This document shows, in pieces, positions 16,186-25,979 of a DNA stretch of 64,000 bases. The translations under genes and the position numbers were made by a program. The DNA lies in the NCBI GenBank assembly GCA_031459855.1, contig JAVKHP010000001.1, positions 3,076,309 through 3,140,308 on the forward strand, given 5' to 3'. This DNA is from Armatimonadota bacterium (GTDB taxonomy: Bacteria > Sysuimicrobiota > Sysuimicrobiia > Sysuimicrobiales > Humicultoraceae). How positions within the stretch are numbered: position 1 is the first letter of the stretch; every line of letters begins with the position of its first letter. Below the pieces are notes generated by a model. The model searched no databases and was not told the origin of the DNA. It worked only from the letters and a program-made list of their open reading frames with translations.

Positions 16186-18652
16186 ATCGTGAGTACCCGC
16201 ACTGCCGGCAGGTCGCGCAGCCGTTCTCGTGGACCAGCGAGCTGCCGCAGTCGGGGCAGATGCCGATGAACTCCAGGGCCATGTCACCCATGCCCCGGAC
16301 CTGCTGCGCCTCCGCCACCCCCTCGCCGGTCCCCCCGGCCACGGGCGCGAGCGGCGACGCCGCGGCGGACGGGGCGAAGCGCAGCGTCTGCTGGCGGGCC
16401 CGCGGGCCGGGGTCGGGCAGCGCGTCGGCGCGCGGGAAGGCCTTGTCCGGGCGGAACCCGTCGCCGTAGAGCGCGCGGCCCAGGGCCAGGGCCACCGCCT
16501 GGGCGATGGTCGTCACGCGGACCACCGTGCCGTCGGCCGAGCGATCGAACGCCACCTCACGGCTCTGCACGCGCCAGAGCTGCTCGATGACGTCGCGGGG
16601 GTCCAGCCCGCCGCGCAGGGCCAGCGACGCCATGCGGCCGATCGCCTCGGCCTCCACGTCCAGCGAGTGCACGAACACCTCGCAGATGCCCAGCTCGTCC
16701 TCGTTGATGACCACGTAGACGCGACCCCGCGGCGTCTCCACGCGCTCGGTCCGACCGGTGGTCACCTTGGGGCGGGGCCGCGGCGTCACCGACAGCCGCG
16801 CCGGGGCCACCGGGGCGACGGTGGCGACGACGGGTTGACTCCGCGCGTGCTCGTCGGTGATCAGGATCCCCTCGCGGCTCCCCTCGCGGTACACGGTGAT
16901 GCCCTTGCACCCCAGCTTCCACGCCAGCAGGTAGATGCGCTCGACCTCCTCGGGCGGCGTGTCGTGGGCCAGGTTGACGGTCGAGGAGATGGAGTGGTCG
17001 ATGTGGCGCTGGATCGTCGCCTGCATCCGCACGCGCCCCTCGGGCCGGATCTGGTGGGCGGTCACGAAGTAGTCGGGCAGGTCCTCCTCGCGCTCCACCC
17101 CAAACCGCGCCATGTACTCCCGCACCAGCGGGTGGTACACGCGGAACACGTCCTGGGACAGCGACTCGCTGCGCCGAATGTACGACAGGTCGAAGATCGG
17201 CTCGATCCCGCTGGTCACGCCCGCCAGCGCGGCGCCCGAGCCGACCGGTGGCACCGTGAGCAGCGCGACGTTCCGCAGCCCGTGGCGCTCGATCCGCTGC
17301 CGCACCCGTGGCGCCAGCCCCTGGATGAACGGTGAGGACAGGTGCGCGTCGCGGTCGTAGCCCGGGAAGGGACCCTTCTCGGCGGCCAGGGAGACGCTCT
17401 CGTCGTAGACCGTGTTCTTGATCCGGTCGAACAGGCCGTCGACGAACTGGATCGCCTCGTCGCTGTCGTAGCGCAGGCCCAGCTTGATCAGCATGTCGCC
17501 CAGGCCCGTGAACCCCACACCGATGCGCCGCGAGTACAGGCTGGCGGCCTTCTGCGCGGGCAGGGGGTGCTTCTCGGCGTTGTAGTCCAGGACGTTGTCC
17601 AGGAACCGCGTGGCGTACCGCAGGGCCCGCTCCAGCGGGTCCCAGTCCACCCGGGCCTGGCTGGTGAACTCGTCGCGGACGAAGCCCGCCAGGTTGACGT
17701 TGCCCAGGCAGCAGCAGCCGTAGGGCTCCAGCGGGATCTCACTGCACGGGTTGGTGGTGATGACCCCCATGCCGTTGTACTCGGAGGTGGACCAGCGCTT
17801 GACGGTGTCCCAGAAGATGACGCCCGGCTCGGCGTAGTCGCGCGCCCCGCGGATCAGCTCCGTCCAGACCTCCCGGGCCCGGACCGTGCGTCGCACCGTG
17901 GCCCGCTCGTTCTCGAAGACCAGGTCCCAGGTACCGTCCTCCTCCACAGCCCGCATGAAGGCGTCGGAGACGCGCACGCTGATGTTGGCGTACCGCACCT
18001 TGTCCAGGTTCCGCTTCACCTTGATGAAGTCCAGGACGTCGGGGTGCGAATCGGCGATGGTGATCATGAGGGCGCCGCGGCGCCCTGCCTGCCCGATGGT
18101 GCCGGTGGTCAGGGAGAACAGCTCCATGAACGACACGGCGCCGGTGCTGCTGCGGGCGGCGTTGTTCACCGGCGCCCCCCGGGGCCGGAGGATCGAGATG
18201 TCGGTCCCCACGCCGCCGCCCAGGCTGTAGGTGCGCGCCGCCTCCTTGGTCCACTCGAAGATGGCCTCGATGGAGTCGTCCTTCACGGGGAGGACGTAGC
18301 AGTTGAGCAGGGTGACGCGCTTGGGATTCCCCGCCCCGTGCATGATGCGGCCCCCGGGGATGAACCGGAACGCGTCGAGCAGCCAGTAGAAGCGCCGCTC
18401 CCACTCCTCCCGCAGCGCCGGCGTGGCCTCCACCGACGCCAGCTCGCGGGCGATGCGCCGCCACATCTCCTGCGGCGTGTGCTCCAGGACCCGGCCCTCG
18501 CGGTCCCGCAGGGCGTACTTGTCGTGGAAGACGCGCGCCCGGAGCTCGTCGCCGCCGAACGCGGCAAGGGTCTGGGCTGGCAGGTCCGGTGCGGCGGCTG
18601 CGGCGAGGCGGGGCGATGCCAGCGGCTGCGAGAACGACGACGCGCCTTCCAT
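16181..18652 (-). CDS. nrdJ: Adenosylcobalamin-dependent ribonucleoside-diphosphate reductase (class II)
   Basis: Reduces ribonucleotides to deoxyribonucleotides using coenzyme B12 as radical source, independent of oxygen. The 823-aa protein has NCYVLPVKDDS (near 115, first active-site Cys), ITTNPCSEIPLEPYGCCCLG (near 304, radical Cys region), the barrel segments GGGVGTDISILRPRGAPV and VPPVGSGAALAGVTSGIEP, and a C-terminal zinc ribbon with redox cysteines (CPDCGSSL then CATCRQCGYSRC) that can deliver electrons from thioredoxin. ATG at 18652 is preferred; the open frame continues upstream but overlaps nrdR. It is the second gene of the nrdR-nrdJ unit, 28 nt after nrdR. No cobalamin riboswitch is visible. 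Confidence 0.95.
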   Translation of the reverse strand: MEGASSFSQPLASPRLAAAAAPDLPAQTLAAFGGDELRARVFHDKYALRDREGRVLEHTPQEMWRRIARELASVEATPALREEWERRFYWLLDAFRFIPGGRIMHGAGNPKRVTLLNCYVLPVKDDSIEAIFEWTKEAARTYSLGGGVGTDISILRPRGAPVNNAARSSTGAVSFMELFSLTTGTIGQAGRRGALMITIADSHPDVLDFIKVKRNLDKVRYANISVRVSDAFMRAVEEDGTWDLVFENERATVRRTVRAREVWTELIRGARDYAEPGVIFWDTVKRWSTSEYNGMGVITTNPCSEIPLEPYGCCCLGNVNLAGFVRDEFTSQARVDWDPLERALRYATRFLDNVLDYNAEKHPLPAQKAASLYSRRIGVGFTGLGDMLIKLGLRYDSDEAIQFVDGLFDRIKNTVYDESVSLAAEKGPFPGYDRDAHLSSPFIQGLAPRVRQRIERHGLRNVALLTVPPVGSGAALAGVTSGIEPIFDLSYIRRSESLSQDVFRVYHPLVREYMARFGVEREEDLPDYFVTAHQIRPEGRVRMQATIQRHIDHSISSTVNLAHDTPPEEVERIYLLAWKLGCKGITVYREGSREGILITDEHARSQPVVATVAPVAPARLSVTPRPRPKVTTGRTERVETPRGRVYVVINEDELGICEVFVHSLDVEAEAIGRMASLALRGGLDPRDVIEQLWRVQSREVAFDRSADGTVVRVTTIAQAVALALGRALYGDGFRPDKAFPRADALPDPGPRARQQTLRFAPSAAASPLAPVAGGTGEGVAEAQQVRGMGDMALEFIGICPDCGSSLVHENGCATCRQCGYSRC

Positions 18653-18680
18653 CAGGGCACCTCCATGGGCTGCGGTCGAC

Positions 18681-19199
18681 CTACCGGGGTCGCGTGTCAG
18701 GGATGGGGAGCAGCGGCACCTGCGCGCGCGCGGCTTCCTCGCGCCGCTTGCGTTCCTTGAGGGTCTCGATCTCCTCGGCAATCGAGTCGACGTCCCGGAA
18801 GCGGCGGTGCTCGGACGCAAACCGCACGTAGGCGACGTCGTCCAGCCGGCGCAGACGCTCCATGACCAGGTCGCCGATGGCGGCGGACGCGACCTCCTGG
18901 GCGCCCATCTGCCGGACCTCCCGTTCCACGTCGTCCACCAGCTGCTCCAGCGCCTCCATCGAGATGGGCCGCTTGCCGCACGCGCGCAGCAGGCCGTTCA
19001 GGATCTTCTGCCGGTCGAACGGCTCGCGCCGCCCGTCGCGCTTCACCACCATGAGCGGGGCCAGGTCGGGCCGCTCGTAGGTGGTGAACCGACGCCCGCA
19101 GGCCTTGCACTCGCGCCGGCGCCGCACGGCCCGGCCCTCCAGGACCGGCCGGGAGTCCAACACCTTACTGTCCTCGTGGCCACAGAGCGGGCATCGCAT
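18681..19199 (-). CDS. nrdR: Transcriptional repressor NrdR
   Basis: Zinc-ribbon/ATP-cone repressor of ribonucleotide reductase genes that senses ATP/dATP. The 172-aa product begins with the zinc ribbon MRCPLCGHEDSKVLDSR then CKACGRRFTTYER (1-45), followed by the ATP-cone (VVKRDGRREPFDRQKIL, about 51-67, to about 140) and a short charged tail. Length fits the family with about 15 extra C-terminal residues. It is cotranscribed with nrdJ, the reductase it would control, and its own promoter carries an NrdR-box-like spacer. Confidence 0.96.
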   Translation of the reverse strand: MRCPLCGHEDSKVLDSRPVLEGRAVRRRRECKACGRRFTTYERPDLAPLMVVKRDGRREPFDRQKILNGLLRACGKRPISMEALEQLVDDVEREVRQMGAQEVASAAIGDLVMERLRRLDDVAYVRFASEHRRFRDVDSIAEEIETLKERKRREEAARAQVPLLPIPDTRPR

Positions 19200-19229
19200 A
19201 GGGGGCCCCCACCGGTAGAGGCACCGTTG

Positions 19230-19259
19230 ATTCTAGGAGCCCAAGATCTAGCGTGTCAA
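19230..19259 (-). promoter_or_regulatory. nrdR-nrdJ promoter with possible NrdR box in the spacer
   Basis: Minus strand: TTGACA (19254-19259), 18-nt spacer, TAGAAT (19230-19235), about 30 nt before the nrdR ATG. This is the best sigma-70-type promoter in the window. The overlapping segment ACACGCTAGATCTTGG partly matches the NrdR box (acaCwAtATaTwGtgt), a position suited to autorepression. A second box at the usual spacing was not found. Confidence 0.65.
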
Positions 19260-19263
19260 CGTC

Positions 19264-19314
19264 GCCCAGCGCCGCTGGGACGCGCTGGGCGCGCGCGGGC
19301 GCCCGTTTTCGGGC
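19264..19314 (-). terminator. GC-rich dyads downstream of the ABC-2 permease gene's neighbour region
   Basis: GCCCAGCG (19264-19271) can pair with CGCTGGGC (19283-19290) or with the nearer CGCTGGG. A second small hairpin is GCCCG-TTTT-CGGGC (19301-19314). They separate the stop of the ABC-2 permease gene (19333) from the nrdR promoter and may terminate the dcw-distal transcript. No T-run follows. Confidence 0.35.
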
Positions 19315-19332
19315 CCGGGCTGGCCCCTGGCG

Positions 19333-20547
19333 TCAGTTCGTTCGCCGGTCCGCCTCGAGCAAGCGCGCCCCCAGGGCCAGCACCGGAACGGCCGCAAGCC
19401 CCAGCGACCCCACCGTCACCGCCAGGGCCCACGGCCGGGCATCCCCCAGCAGGACCCCGCGGAACGCCCCCACCGCGTTCAGCACGGGCACCAACGGCGC
19501 CCACCAGGAGGCCGCCCAGTGGCCGAGGAACGGCTCCAGGGCCACCGGCACCGCCACGAGCAGGTAGAGCGCCGTGAACGCCTGCTGCGCTTCCCCGAGC
19601 GTGCGTGCGCCCAGGCTGGCGGCGAGCTGGAGCGCCGAGAGCAGGGCCGCCAGGGACATCCCCACGACGAGCAGAAGGCCGGCAGCTGGTAGGGGCAGCG
19701 TCACCTCCACAGGCCCTGGTGAGAGCAACCGCGCGCCCAGCCGGGCCGACGCCACGCCCGCGGCCACCATCACCACCAGCGCGAGGGTCGCCGGCGCGAG
19801 GACCGCCAGGAACTTCCCGAGCACGATCGCCGACCGGGGTGCGGGCGCGGTCAGCAGCGCGTCCAGGCTGCCCCGCTCGCGCTCCCCCACCCCTACGTCG
19901 AGGGCGGCGTACTGCCCGCCCAGCAGCAGCCACACCGCCAGGAAGAAGGGCAGGGCCGTGGCCAGCAGGTGCGCGCCCACGCGATGCGGCGGCGCGACGT
20001 TTCGGGGCTCGAGGCCGATCGTGACCAGCGCCGCGGGGTCCAACCCCCGTGCCCGCGCCGCCGTCTCGAGGTCGTGGAGGGCCCGGCGCGCCACCAGCCT
20101 CGTCAGCCGCTCAAGCGCCGCGCGCGACGCCGGCCGACTCTCGTCGTACAGAATGACGACCCGGCGCGGCCCGCCGGGGCGCGGGCCGGTGTCCACCAGG
20201 ACGGCGTCCACCTCGCCCCGCAGGAGGGCGTCCTGCGGATCGGAGACGGTCACCGGGTGCAGCACGCCTTCGGTGAGCCCATCGGCGACCAGCCCCCCGG
20301 CGTCGCCACCGGTGAGCGCTACCCGCACCGGCCGACGTTCCAACGCTGTCTGCTGCTGGCGCGCGAGCATCGGGAGGACGAAGACCGCAACGGGCATGAG
20401 CAGGGCCGGGAGGAGCACGGCTGCGACCACCGTGCGCCGATCGCGGCGCGTCTCGGCGAGCTCCTTGGCCGCCACGGCGCGGGCCGCCCGCCACCACCGG
20501 CGCGGGTCCCGGCCTGCGCGGCCACCGGCCCGGGATCCCATCACCAC
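19333..20547 (-). CDS. ABC-2 type transporter permease (NatB-like)
   Basis: Predicted integral-membrane subunit of an ABC exporter, 404 aa. One N-terminal membrane segment (about 40-61) is followed by a large extracytoplasmic domain (about 62-205) and five more membrane segments, the layout of NatB and other ABC-2 permeases. GERERGSLDALLTAPAPRS (about 224-242) is the typical cytosolic coupling-loop motif. No ATPase gene is adjacent, so it must work with one encoded elsewhere. The start overlaps the site-2 protease stop by 7 nt, making it the last gene of the dcw-linked transcript. Confidence 0.82.
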   Translation of the reverse strand: MVMGSRAGGRAGRDPRRWWRAARAVAAKELAETRRDRRTVVAAVLLPALLMPVAVFVLPMLARQQQTALERRPVRVALTGGDAGGLVADGLTEGVLHPVTVSDPQDALLRGEVDAVLVDTGPRPGGPRRVVILYDESRPASRAALERLTRLVARRALHDLETAARARGLDPAALVTIGLEPRNVAPPHRVGAHLLATALPFFLAVWLLLGGQYAALDVGVGERERGSLDALLTAPAPRSAIVLGKFLAVLAPATLALVVMVAAGVASARLGARLLSPGPVEVTLPLPAAGLLLVVGMSLAALLSALQLAASLGARTLGEAQQAFTALYLLVAVPVALEPFLGHWAASWWAPLVPVLNAVGAFRGVLLGDARPWALAVTVGSLGLAAVPVLALGARLLEADRRTN

Positions 20548-21623
20548 CCGAGCGGCAACCGGACCGCGCTCAGCATGAAGATCACCAGCAGCACCCCGCC
20601 CACGAGCCAGCGCGACCGGCTGATGGGGGTGACGTCGTCCAGGGGACCCACGTGGCCACGCCGCATCAGAAGGAGGATCAGCAGCGCCATGGGCAGGAAG
20701 CCCATGACCGCGGCCAGAGCGGCGCCAGCATACGAGACCACCAGGTGCACCCGTGGGCCGAACAACGCTCGCACGGCGTGCCCACCGTCCAGCATCCCGG
20801 CCGGCAGCAGGTTGATGCTGGTGACGATCAAGCCGATCCAGCCAGCGAACAGCACGGGGTGGCCGAGCACGACCGCCTCGGGCGGACGCGGGAGCAGCCA
20901 GTCGACGAGCCAGCGGATGAGCAGCGGGTCGGGAATCGCCAGGAACCCTTCCAGGCCGGTCGGGGTCACCACGTACGAGCGCGAGATCCCGTAGAGGAGC
21001 ACGGGAATGGCGGCCAGGAAGCCGGCCACGGGTCCGGACGCGCCCAGGTCCATGAGGCTGTCGCGGTCGGGCGCAGGGGTTCGCGTGACGATCACCGCGC
21101 CCATGGTGCCCACTGGCGGCAGCATCGGCAGGAAGTAGGGCAGGCTGGCGTCGATGCCACGGCGGATCGCCACAAGCTTGTGCCCCATCTCGTGCGCTCC
21201 CAGGATGAACATCACCGAGGCCGAGAACAGCACCCCGCCGGCCACGGGCGCGTCCAGGAACCCGGCGCGCACCAGCGCCTGCGACTGCAGGTAGCCCGCG
21301 ACGAACGTCGTGGCCACGGTCGCCAGCAGCAGGAGGAGGTTGACCTGCCAGGCCCAGCGACCGCGTGGGGGCCTGGGCAGCAGCAGGAGCGCCAGCCGGC
21401 CGTCGCGCCGCCGCAGCAACGGGAGGAAGCCCAGCGGCTCCAGCCGGCGTCGCAGGTCCACGAACCGCACGCCGGGCGCGTCCATCGCCGGCAGGAAGAA
21501 CAGGGGGGGCGCCTGGTCCGCCGGCACCGCGCCGGGGAAGAGCACCTCGACGATCCGGCGCGCGACCTCCAGACGCTCGGCGAGCGCCGGTCCGTCTCCT
21601 CCGACCGCTGACACGTCGTCCAC
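20541..21623 (-). CDS. Site-2 protease family (M50) membrane metalloprotease
   Basis: Intramembrane zinc protease, 360 aa. Zinc ligands: HEMGH (near 144-148, inside a membrane segment) and the Asp in NLLPAGMLDGGH (near 268-279). The N-terminal 90 residues are soluble (RLEVARRIVEVLFPG) and resemble EGY-type M50 proteins rather than RseP, and there is no PDZ domain. The substrate is unknown; family members release membrane-tethered transcription factors or process envelope proteins. It lies 82 nt after ftsZ and is coupled to the ABC-2 permease gene, suggesting these two ride on the division operon. GTG at 21623 is the annotated start; the RBS is weak. Confidence 0.85.
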   Translation of the reverse strand: MDDVSAVGGDGPALAERLEVARRIVEVLFPGAVPADQAPPLFFLPAMDAPGVRFVDLRRRLEPLGFLPLLRRRDGRLALLLLPRPPRGRWAWQVNLLLLLATVATTFVAGYLQSQALVRAGFLDAPVAGGVLFSASVMFILGAHEMGHKLVAIRRGIDASLPYFLPMLPPVGTMGAVIVTRTPAPDRDSLMDLGASGPVAGFLAAIPVLLYGISRSYVVTPTGLEGFLAIPDPLLIRWLVDWLLPRPPEAVVLGHPVLFAGWIGLIVTSINLLPAGMLDGGHAVRALFGPRVHLVVSYAGAALAAVMGFLPMALLILLLMRRGHVGPLDDVTPISRSRWLVGGVLLVIFMLSAVRLPLGW

Positions 21624-21705
21624 GATGCTGGCCTGGCCGGGACCGATCCGCCAGCGGGCGCGTGCGCCCGCCCGGCCGCGCGGATGGCGCCGGGACGCGC
21701 GGGCC

Positions 21706-22764
21706 CTAACGCCGCCGCAGGAACGCCGGAATGTCCAGGTCGTCGATGAGCTTCACCGGCTCGCGGGCGCGTTCCTGACCGGGCGCCGGCACCGCGTCGT
21801 CCCGCCGGGCCGCCTCGAAGCCGGTGGCGATCACCGTGATCCGCACCTCGTCCCGCGCCTTCTCGTCGATCACCGCGCCGAAGATGATGTTCGCCTCGGG
21901 ATCGGCGGCGTCCCGCACGATCTGGGCCGCCTCGCTCACTTCCAGCAATCCCAGGTCCAATCCGCCCGTCACGTTGATGAGCACGCCGCGGGCACCGTCC
22001 ATCGAGGTCTCCAGCAGCGGGCTGCTGATCGCCGCCTGCGCCGCGCGCACGGCCCGGTCCTCGCCGGTGCCGACCCCGATCCCGATCAGCGCCGAGCCCG
22101 CCTCCGCCATGATGGTGCGGACGTCGGCGAAGTCCAGGTTGATCAACCCGGGGATGGTGATGAGATCCGCAATGCCCTGGACCCCCTGGCGCAGCACGTC
22201 GTCGGCCGTGCGAAACGCCTCGATCACCGTGGCCTGCCGGTCGATGATCTGCAGCAGCCGGTCGTTGGGGATGGTGATGAGCGTGTTGACCTTCTGCTTG
22301 AGGGTCCGAATGCCCTCGTCGGCCACGGCGGCCCGGCGCTTACCCTCGAAGCCAAAGGGCCGGGTCACGACCCCGATGGTCAGGGCGCCGTGCTCGCGGG
22401 CCAGCTCGGCGATCACCGGAGCGGCGCCGGTCCCGGTGCCGCCGCCCATGCCGGCCGTAATGAAGACCATGTCCGCCCCTGCCAGCGCGTCGTGGAGCTC
22501 TTCGCGGCTCTCCTCGGCCGCCTGCCGACCGACGGCAGGATCCCCGCCCGCCCCCAGCCCCTTCGTGAGCTTGGCGCCCACGTGGATCTTGCGGTCGGCC
22601 GACGAGAGCGCCAGGGCCTGGGCATCGGTGTTGATGGCGATGAACTCCACGCCGCGCAGGCCGGTGGCGATCATGCGGTTGACCGCGTTGCTGCCACCTC
22701 CGCCGACGCCCACGACCTTGATCGCGGCGGCATATCGACGAAGATCACGCTCCGGGTTGGCCAT
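21706..22764 (-). CDS. ftsZ: Cell division GTPase FtsZ
   Basis: Tubulin homologue that builds the cytokinetic ring, 352 aa. GTP-binding: [15 protein letters not shown] (near 17-31), the tubulin signature [11 protein letters not shown] (near 107) and [11 protein letters not shown]. Synergy-loop residues [11 protein letters not shown] (near 207) complete the GTPase site of the next subunit. The C-terminal linker is short and ends in the conserved peptide [12 protein letters not shown], which docks FtsA and SepF, both encoded in this window. ATG at 22764 follows AGGAGGAGGAG, a very strong ribosome-binding site, fitting high expression. It is directly downstream of ftsA. Confidence 0.98.
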   Translation of the reverse strand: MANPERDLRRYAAAIKVVGVGGGGSNAVNRMIATGLRGVEFIAINTDAQALALSSADRKIHVGAKLTKGLGAGGDPAVGRQAAEESREELHDALAGADMVFITAGMGGGTGTGAAPVIAELAREHGALTIGVVTRPFGFEGKRRAAVADEGIRTLKQKVNTLITIPNDRLLQIIDRQATVIEAFRTADDVLRQGVQGIADLITIPGLINLDFADVRTIMAEAGSALIGIGVGTGEDRAVRAAQAAISSPLLETSMDGARGVLINVTGGLDLGLLEVSEAAQIVRDAADPEANIIFGAVIDEKARDEVRITVIATGFEAARRDDAVPAPGQERAREPVKLIDDLDIPAFLRRR

Positions 22765-22844
22765 CGGCGCTCCTCCTCCTGATCCGCGCGTTCCTCCTGG
22801 ACCCACACGTCCCTGCACTGACCCGTGCACCGGGTGACCCGCGG

Positions 22845-24083
22845 TCATCCGCCCTGCAGCACGTCGCGCAACCACGCCCGCGCACGCGCCCAGAACGACG
22901 CCGCGCCGTTGCGCGCGCCCCCGGCGGTGTAGGCGCGGCCGCGGGCGCCGTAGAGGACCAGCCCCACCCCGGTGGCGAAGGCGGGCGACCCCACCGCTTC
23001 CACCAGGCCGGCGATGTGGCTGGGCGCTCCGATGCGCGCCGGCATGCGCAGGCGCTGTTCGGCGTAGCCATCGATGCCCTCGAGCTGCGCGGTCCCGCCC
23101 GTCAGCACGATGCCGGCGGGCACACGGTGCAGGAACCCGCTGCGTCGGATCTCGTCCTCCACCAGCGCGAAGATCTCCTCCAGGCGCGGCTCGATGACCT
23201 CGGCCAGGGCCCGCCGCGGCAGGATCCGCGGCTGACGGCCCCCGACGGCGTACACCTCGATCATCTCGCCCTCGCTGACGTACGCCGGCGCCGCCGCGCC
23301 CCACCGCACCTTGAGCTTCTCGGCCTCGGGCATGGCCGTGCGCAAGCCCACGGCGATGTCGCCGGTCAGGTGCTGGCCGGCCACCGGGAGGATCGCCGCG
23401 TGGCACAACCCGCCGTTGGCGAAGACCGCCACGCTGGTCGTGCCGCCGCCGATGTCGGCGACCACCACACCGAGCTCGCGCTCGTCGGGGGCCAGCACCG
23501 CCTCCGCGGAGGCCAGCGGCTCGAGGACCATGGCGTCGACCTCGACCCCGGCGCGCTGCGCGCACTTGGCCACGTTGGCCAGCGCCGTAGCGACGCCGGT
23601 GACGATGTGGGCCTCCACTTCCAGCCGCGTGCCGTACATCCCGACCGGCCGCTTCACCCCGTCCTGCCCGTCGACGATGAAGTCGCGCGGCAGCAGGTGG
23701 ATCACCTCACGGTCGGACGGCGGCAGCGCGGCCATGCGGGCGGCGTCGATCACGCGCGCCACGTCCCCGTCGCCGATCTCGTGGTCGGTACGCGCCACCG
23801 CCACCACGCCGCGGGCCTCGGCCGACGCGATGTGCTCGCCGGAGACCGCCACGTAGGCCGTACGCACCTCCACGCCGGCCATCCGCTGGGCGCGCTCCAG
23901 CGCCTGCCCGATGGCCGCCGCCGTCCCGTCCAGGTCGACGACCACGCCGCGGCGCACCCCGGGCGACGGGGCCGTCCCGACGCCGACGATGTGGACATCG
24001 CCGTCGTCGTCGGCCTCTGCCACGATGGCCGCGACCTTCGTGGTCCCAATATCCAGGCCCGCGATGGAGCCTCGTCGCGCCAT
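22845..24083 (-). CDS. ftsA: Cell division protein FtsA
   Basis: Actin-family ATPase that tethers FtsZ to the membrane, 412 aa. Phosphate-1 [15 protein letters not shown] (near 7-21), the 1C domain with VSGEHI, phosphate-2 [16 protein letters not shown] (near 207), adenosine motif [13 protein letters not shown] (near 334). The C-terminus [17 protein letters not shown] forms an amphipathic helix suitable for membrane binding. It lies between ftsQ and ftsZ, as in nearly all dcw clusters. The 61-bp spacer to ftsQ contains no clear promoter. Confidence 0.96.
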   Translation of the reverse strand: MARRGSIAGLDIGTTKVAAIVAEADDDGDVHIVGVGTAPSPGVRRGVVVDLDGTAAAIGQALERAQRMAGVEVRTAYVAVSGEHIASAEARGVVAVARTDHEIGDGDVARVIDAARMAALPPSDREVIHLLPRDFIVDGQDGVKRPVGMYGTRLEVEAHIVTGVATALANVAKCAQRAGVEVDAMVLEPLASAEAVLAPDERELGVVVADIGGGTTSVAVFANGGLCHAAILPVAGQHLTGDIAVGLRTAMPEAEKLKVRWGAAAPAYVSEGEMIEVYAVGGRQPRILPRRALAEVIEPRLEEIFALVEDEIRRSGFLHRVPAGIVLTGGTAQLEGIDGYAEQRLRMPARIGAPSHIAGLVEAVGSPAFATGVGLVLYGARGRAYTAGGARNGAASFWARARAWLRDVLQGG

Positions 24084-24144
24084 ATGCTACCTGTAGTAGG
24101 CGAATGGCTTCGGCTGCCCCCAGATCTAGGCGGCTATTCCACGC

Positions 24145-25020
24145 CTACCGGACATCTCCTCCTCGTACCGGCACCACGACCAGCGACCCCGCGTACCGGA
24201 GGTCGACGATCCGCGGCACGATGCCGCGGGCGACGAGCGCCTCCAGCATCTCGGGAAGGCGCGCCAGGCGGTCGGGGAGGTCCTCCCGCAGCGTAGCGCG
24301 GACGACGAGGTCCGGGGCGAACGCCATGGCGACATCGCCGCCCTCGCGCACGACCACCCGCGCCAACCGCGCCGCCATGGGGGCGGGGAGCGCGTCCAGG
24401 GCCCCCAGGGCTGCGCGCACCGCCCCGGTGGCCACGCGGGCACCCGGAACCAGCACCTGTGGCGGTGCCACGCGGTCGTCCACCACGGGCAGTCCGGCCG
24501 GGTCGGCGGCGACGGCGACCACGATCCCGTCGTCCCCGACCAGGGCGAACTGCCCGCCGCTGCCCACCGCCACGCGGGGGATCCGCTCGGTCACCTCGAT
24601 CTCGACCGCGTCCGGCCACCGCACGCGCACGCGGGCCGCGCTGATGCGCGGGTGGGCCTGGAGCCGCGCCTGTGCGTCTGCCGGCCGGACGGTGATCAGT
24701 GGGCGGCCCGAGGCGATCCCGGCGACAGCCGCGACAGCGTCGGGCGACAGGACGCGGGCCCCGGTCACCTCCAGACGCCGTACCTGGAAGAACGCCGACC
24801 CCGGGACCGACACCACCGCCAGGAGCCAGGCCATGACGACGCCAAAGCGGAGGATCCGAAGGACCGAAGCCGGGGACCCTGCCGCGACGGGAGCGGTGCC
24901 TGCCCCGGAGGGGGCTGCCTGCGGGGACCGCGCAGGGCGGTGTGGCGCCTGCGCGAGACGCCGACGGCGCCATCGGGCAACCGACGATGCTGCGTGCGAG
25001 GTGTGCGAGGTCAGAGGCAT
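24145..25020 (-). CDS. ftsQ: Cell division protein FtsQ/DivIB
   Basis: Bitopic division protein linking early and late divisome parts, 291 aa. A basic, Ala/Pro-rich cytoplasmic N-terminus (1-55) is followed by one membrane segment (FGVVMAWLLAVVSVPGSAFF, about 60-79) and a POTRA domain starting at QVRRLEVTGARVLSPDAVAA (about 80-99), then the beta domain. ATG at 25020 is used; a GTG 6 nt upstream is an alternative. It lies 38 nt after murB and upstream of ftsA, the usual order. Confidence 0.9.
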   Translation of the reverse strand: MPLTSHTSHAASSVARWRRRRLAQAPHRPARSPQAAPSGAGTAPVAAGSPASVLRILRFGVVMAWLLAVVSVPGSAFFQVRRLEVTGARVLSPDAVAAVAGIASGRPLITVRPADAQARLQAHPRISAARVRVRWPDAVEIEVTERIPRVAVGSGGQFALVGDDGIVVAVAADPAGLPVVDDRVAPPQVLVPGARVATGAVRAALGALDALPAPMAARLARVVVREGGDVAMAFAPDLVVRATLREDLPDRLARLPEMLEALVARGIVPRIVDLRYAGSLVVVPVRGGDVR

Positions 25021-25058
25021 GATCACGATCCAGGTGCGACGGCGTCGTCTCGATCGTC

Positions 25059-25979
25059 TCAGAAGTCGCCCAGCAGCTTGACCTCCAGGTCGAGGTGTAC
25101 CCCGGCGTGCACGGCCAGCCGCGTGCGCACCTGCTCGATGAGCGCCAGCACGTCGGCCGCCGTCGCCCCGCCGGTGTTCACGATGTAGTTCGCGTGCACC
25201 TCCGAGATCCGCGCGCCCCCCACCGCCAGCCCCTTCAGGCCCGCCGCGTCGATCAGGCGACCGGCGTGGTCCCCGGGCGGGTTGCGAAAGATGCACCCGG
25301 AGCTGGGCGGGCCGATCGGCTGGGTGGCTCCCCGCAGCGCCAGCCACGCCTCCATCCGGCGCATCACCGCCGCAGGCTCGTCGGGCTGCAGCACCAGCGT
25401 GGCCGACGCGACGATCCAGGGCTCCGTCTGCAGCACCGACGTCCGGTACCCGAACTGCAGCGCGGCCCGGTGCAGCCGGCGCGGGCCGTCGGGGGTGAGG
25501 AGGTCGACCGCGTACACCACCTCACCCATGGCGTGGCCATGCGCGCCGGCGTTCATGACCACGGCCCCCCCCACCGACGCGGGAATGCCCGCGGCGAACT
25601 CCAGACCGGCAAGCCCTGCTCGTGCCGTGCGCAACGCCAGGGCTGGCAGGCCCGTGCCGCCCTCCGCGACCACCCGCGTACCGTCGATGTGCACGCGGTC
25701 GAGCCCTTTCCCGAGCTTGACGACGACGCCGCGGATCCCGCGGTCGCCGATCAGGACGTTCGAGCCCGCGCCCAGCACCACCGGACGGACGCCTTCGGCG
25801 AACAGGACGTCGCAGGCCGCCCGGAGTTCCCGCATCGACCGCGGAATGACCAGGAGGTCGGCCGGGCCGCCGATGCGGAACGAGACGTGGCGCGCCAGCG
25901 GCGCGTTGCGCCGCACGTCGCGCACGACGGCCCGGAGCCGTTGCTCGAGGGCGGCCAGCGGCCGCGCCACCGTCGTCAC
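25059..25979 (-). CDS. murB: UDP-N-acetylenolpyruvoylglucosamine reductase
   Basis: NADPH- and FAD-dependent reduction that yields UDP-MurNAc, 306 aa. Landmarks: SFRIGGPADLLVIP (near 33), GAGSNVLIGDRGIRGVV (FAD loop, near 71), GIPASVGGAVVMNAGAHG (near 123), the proton-donor Ser in GPPSSGCIFRNP (near 232) and the catalytic Glu in ISEVHANYIVN (near 274). The shorter substrate loop marks a type II (Gram-positive) MurB. GTG at 25979 overlaps the murC stop (GTGA). Confidence 0.96.
   Translation of the reverse strand: MTTVARPLAALEQRLRAVVRDVRRNAPLARHVSFRIGGPADLLVIPRSMRELRAACDVLFAEGVRPVVLGAGSNVLIGDRGIRGVVVKLGKGLDRVHIDGTRVVAEGGTGLPALALRTARAGLAGLEFAAGIPASVGGAVVMNAGAHGHAMGEVVYAVDLLTPDGPRRLHRAALQFGYRTSVLQTEPWIVASATLVLQPDEPAAVMRRMEAWLALRGATQPIGPPSSGCIFRNPPGDHAGRLIDAAGLKGLAVGGARISEVHANYIVNTGGATAADVLALIEQVRTRLAVHAGVHLDLEVKLLGDF

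Noticed and set aside
19200-19260. Cobalamin riboswitch for nrdJ
   Set aside because: The leader is only about 25-30 nt and no B12-box is seen; an NrdR-type promoter explains the region better.
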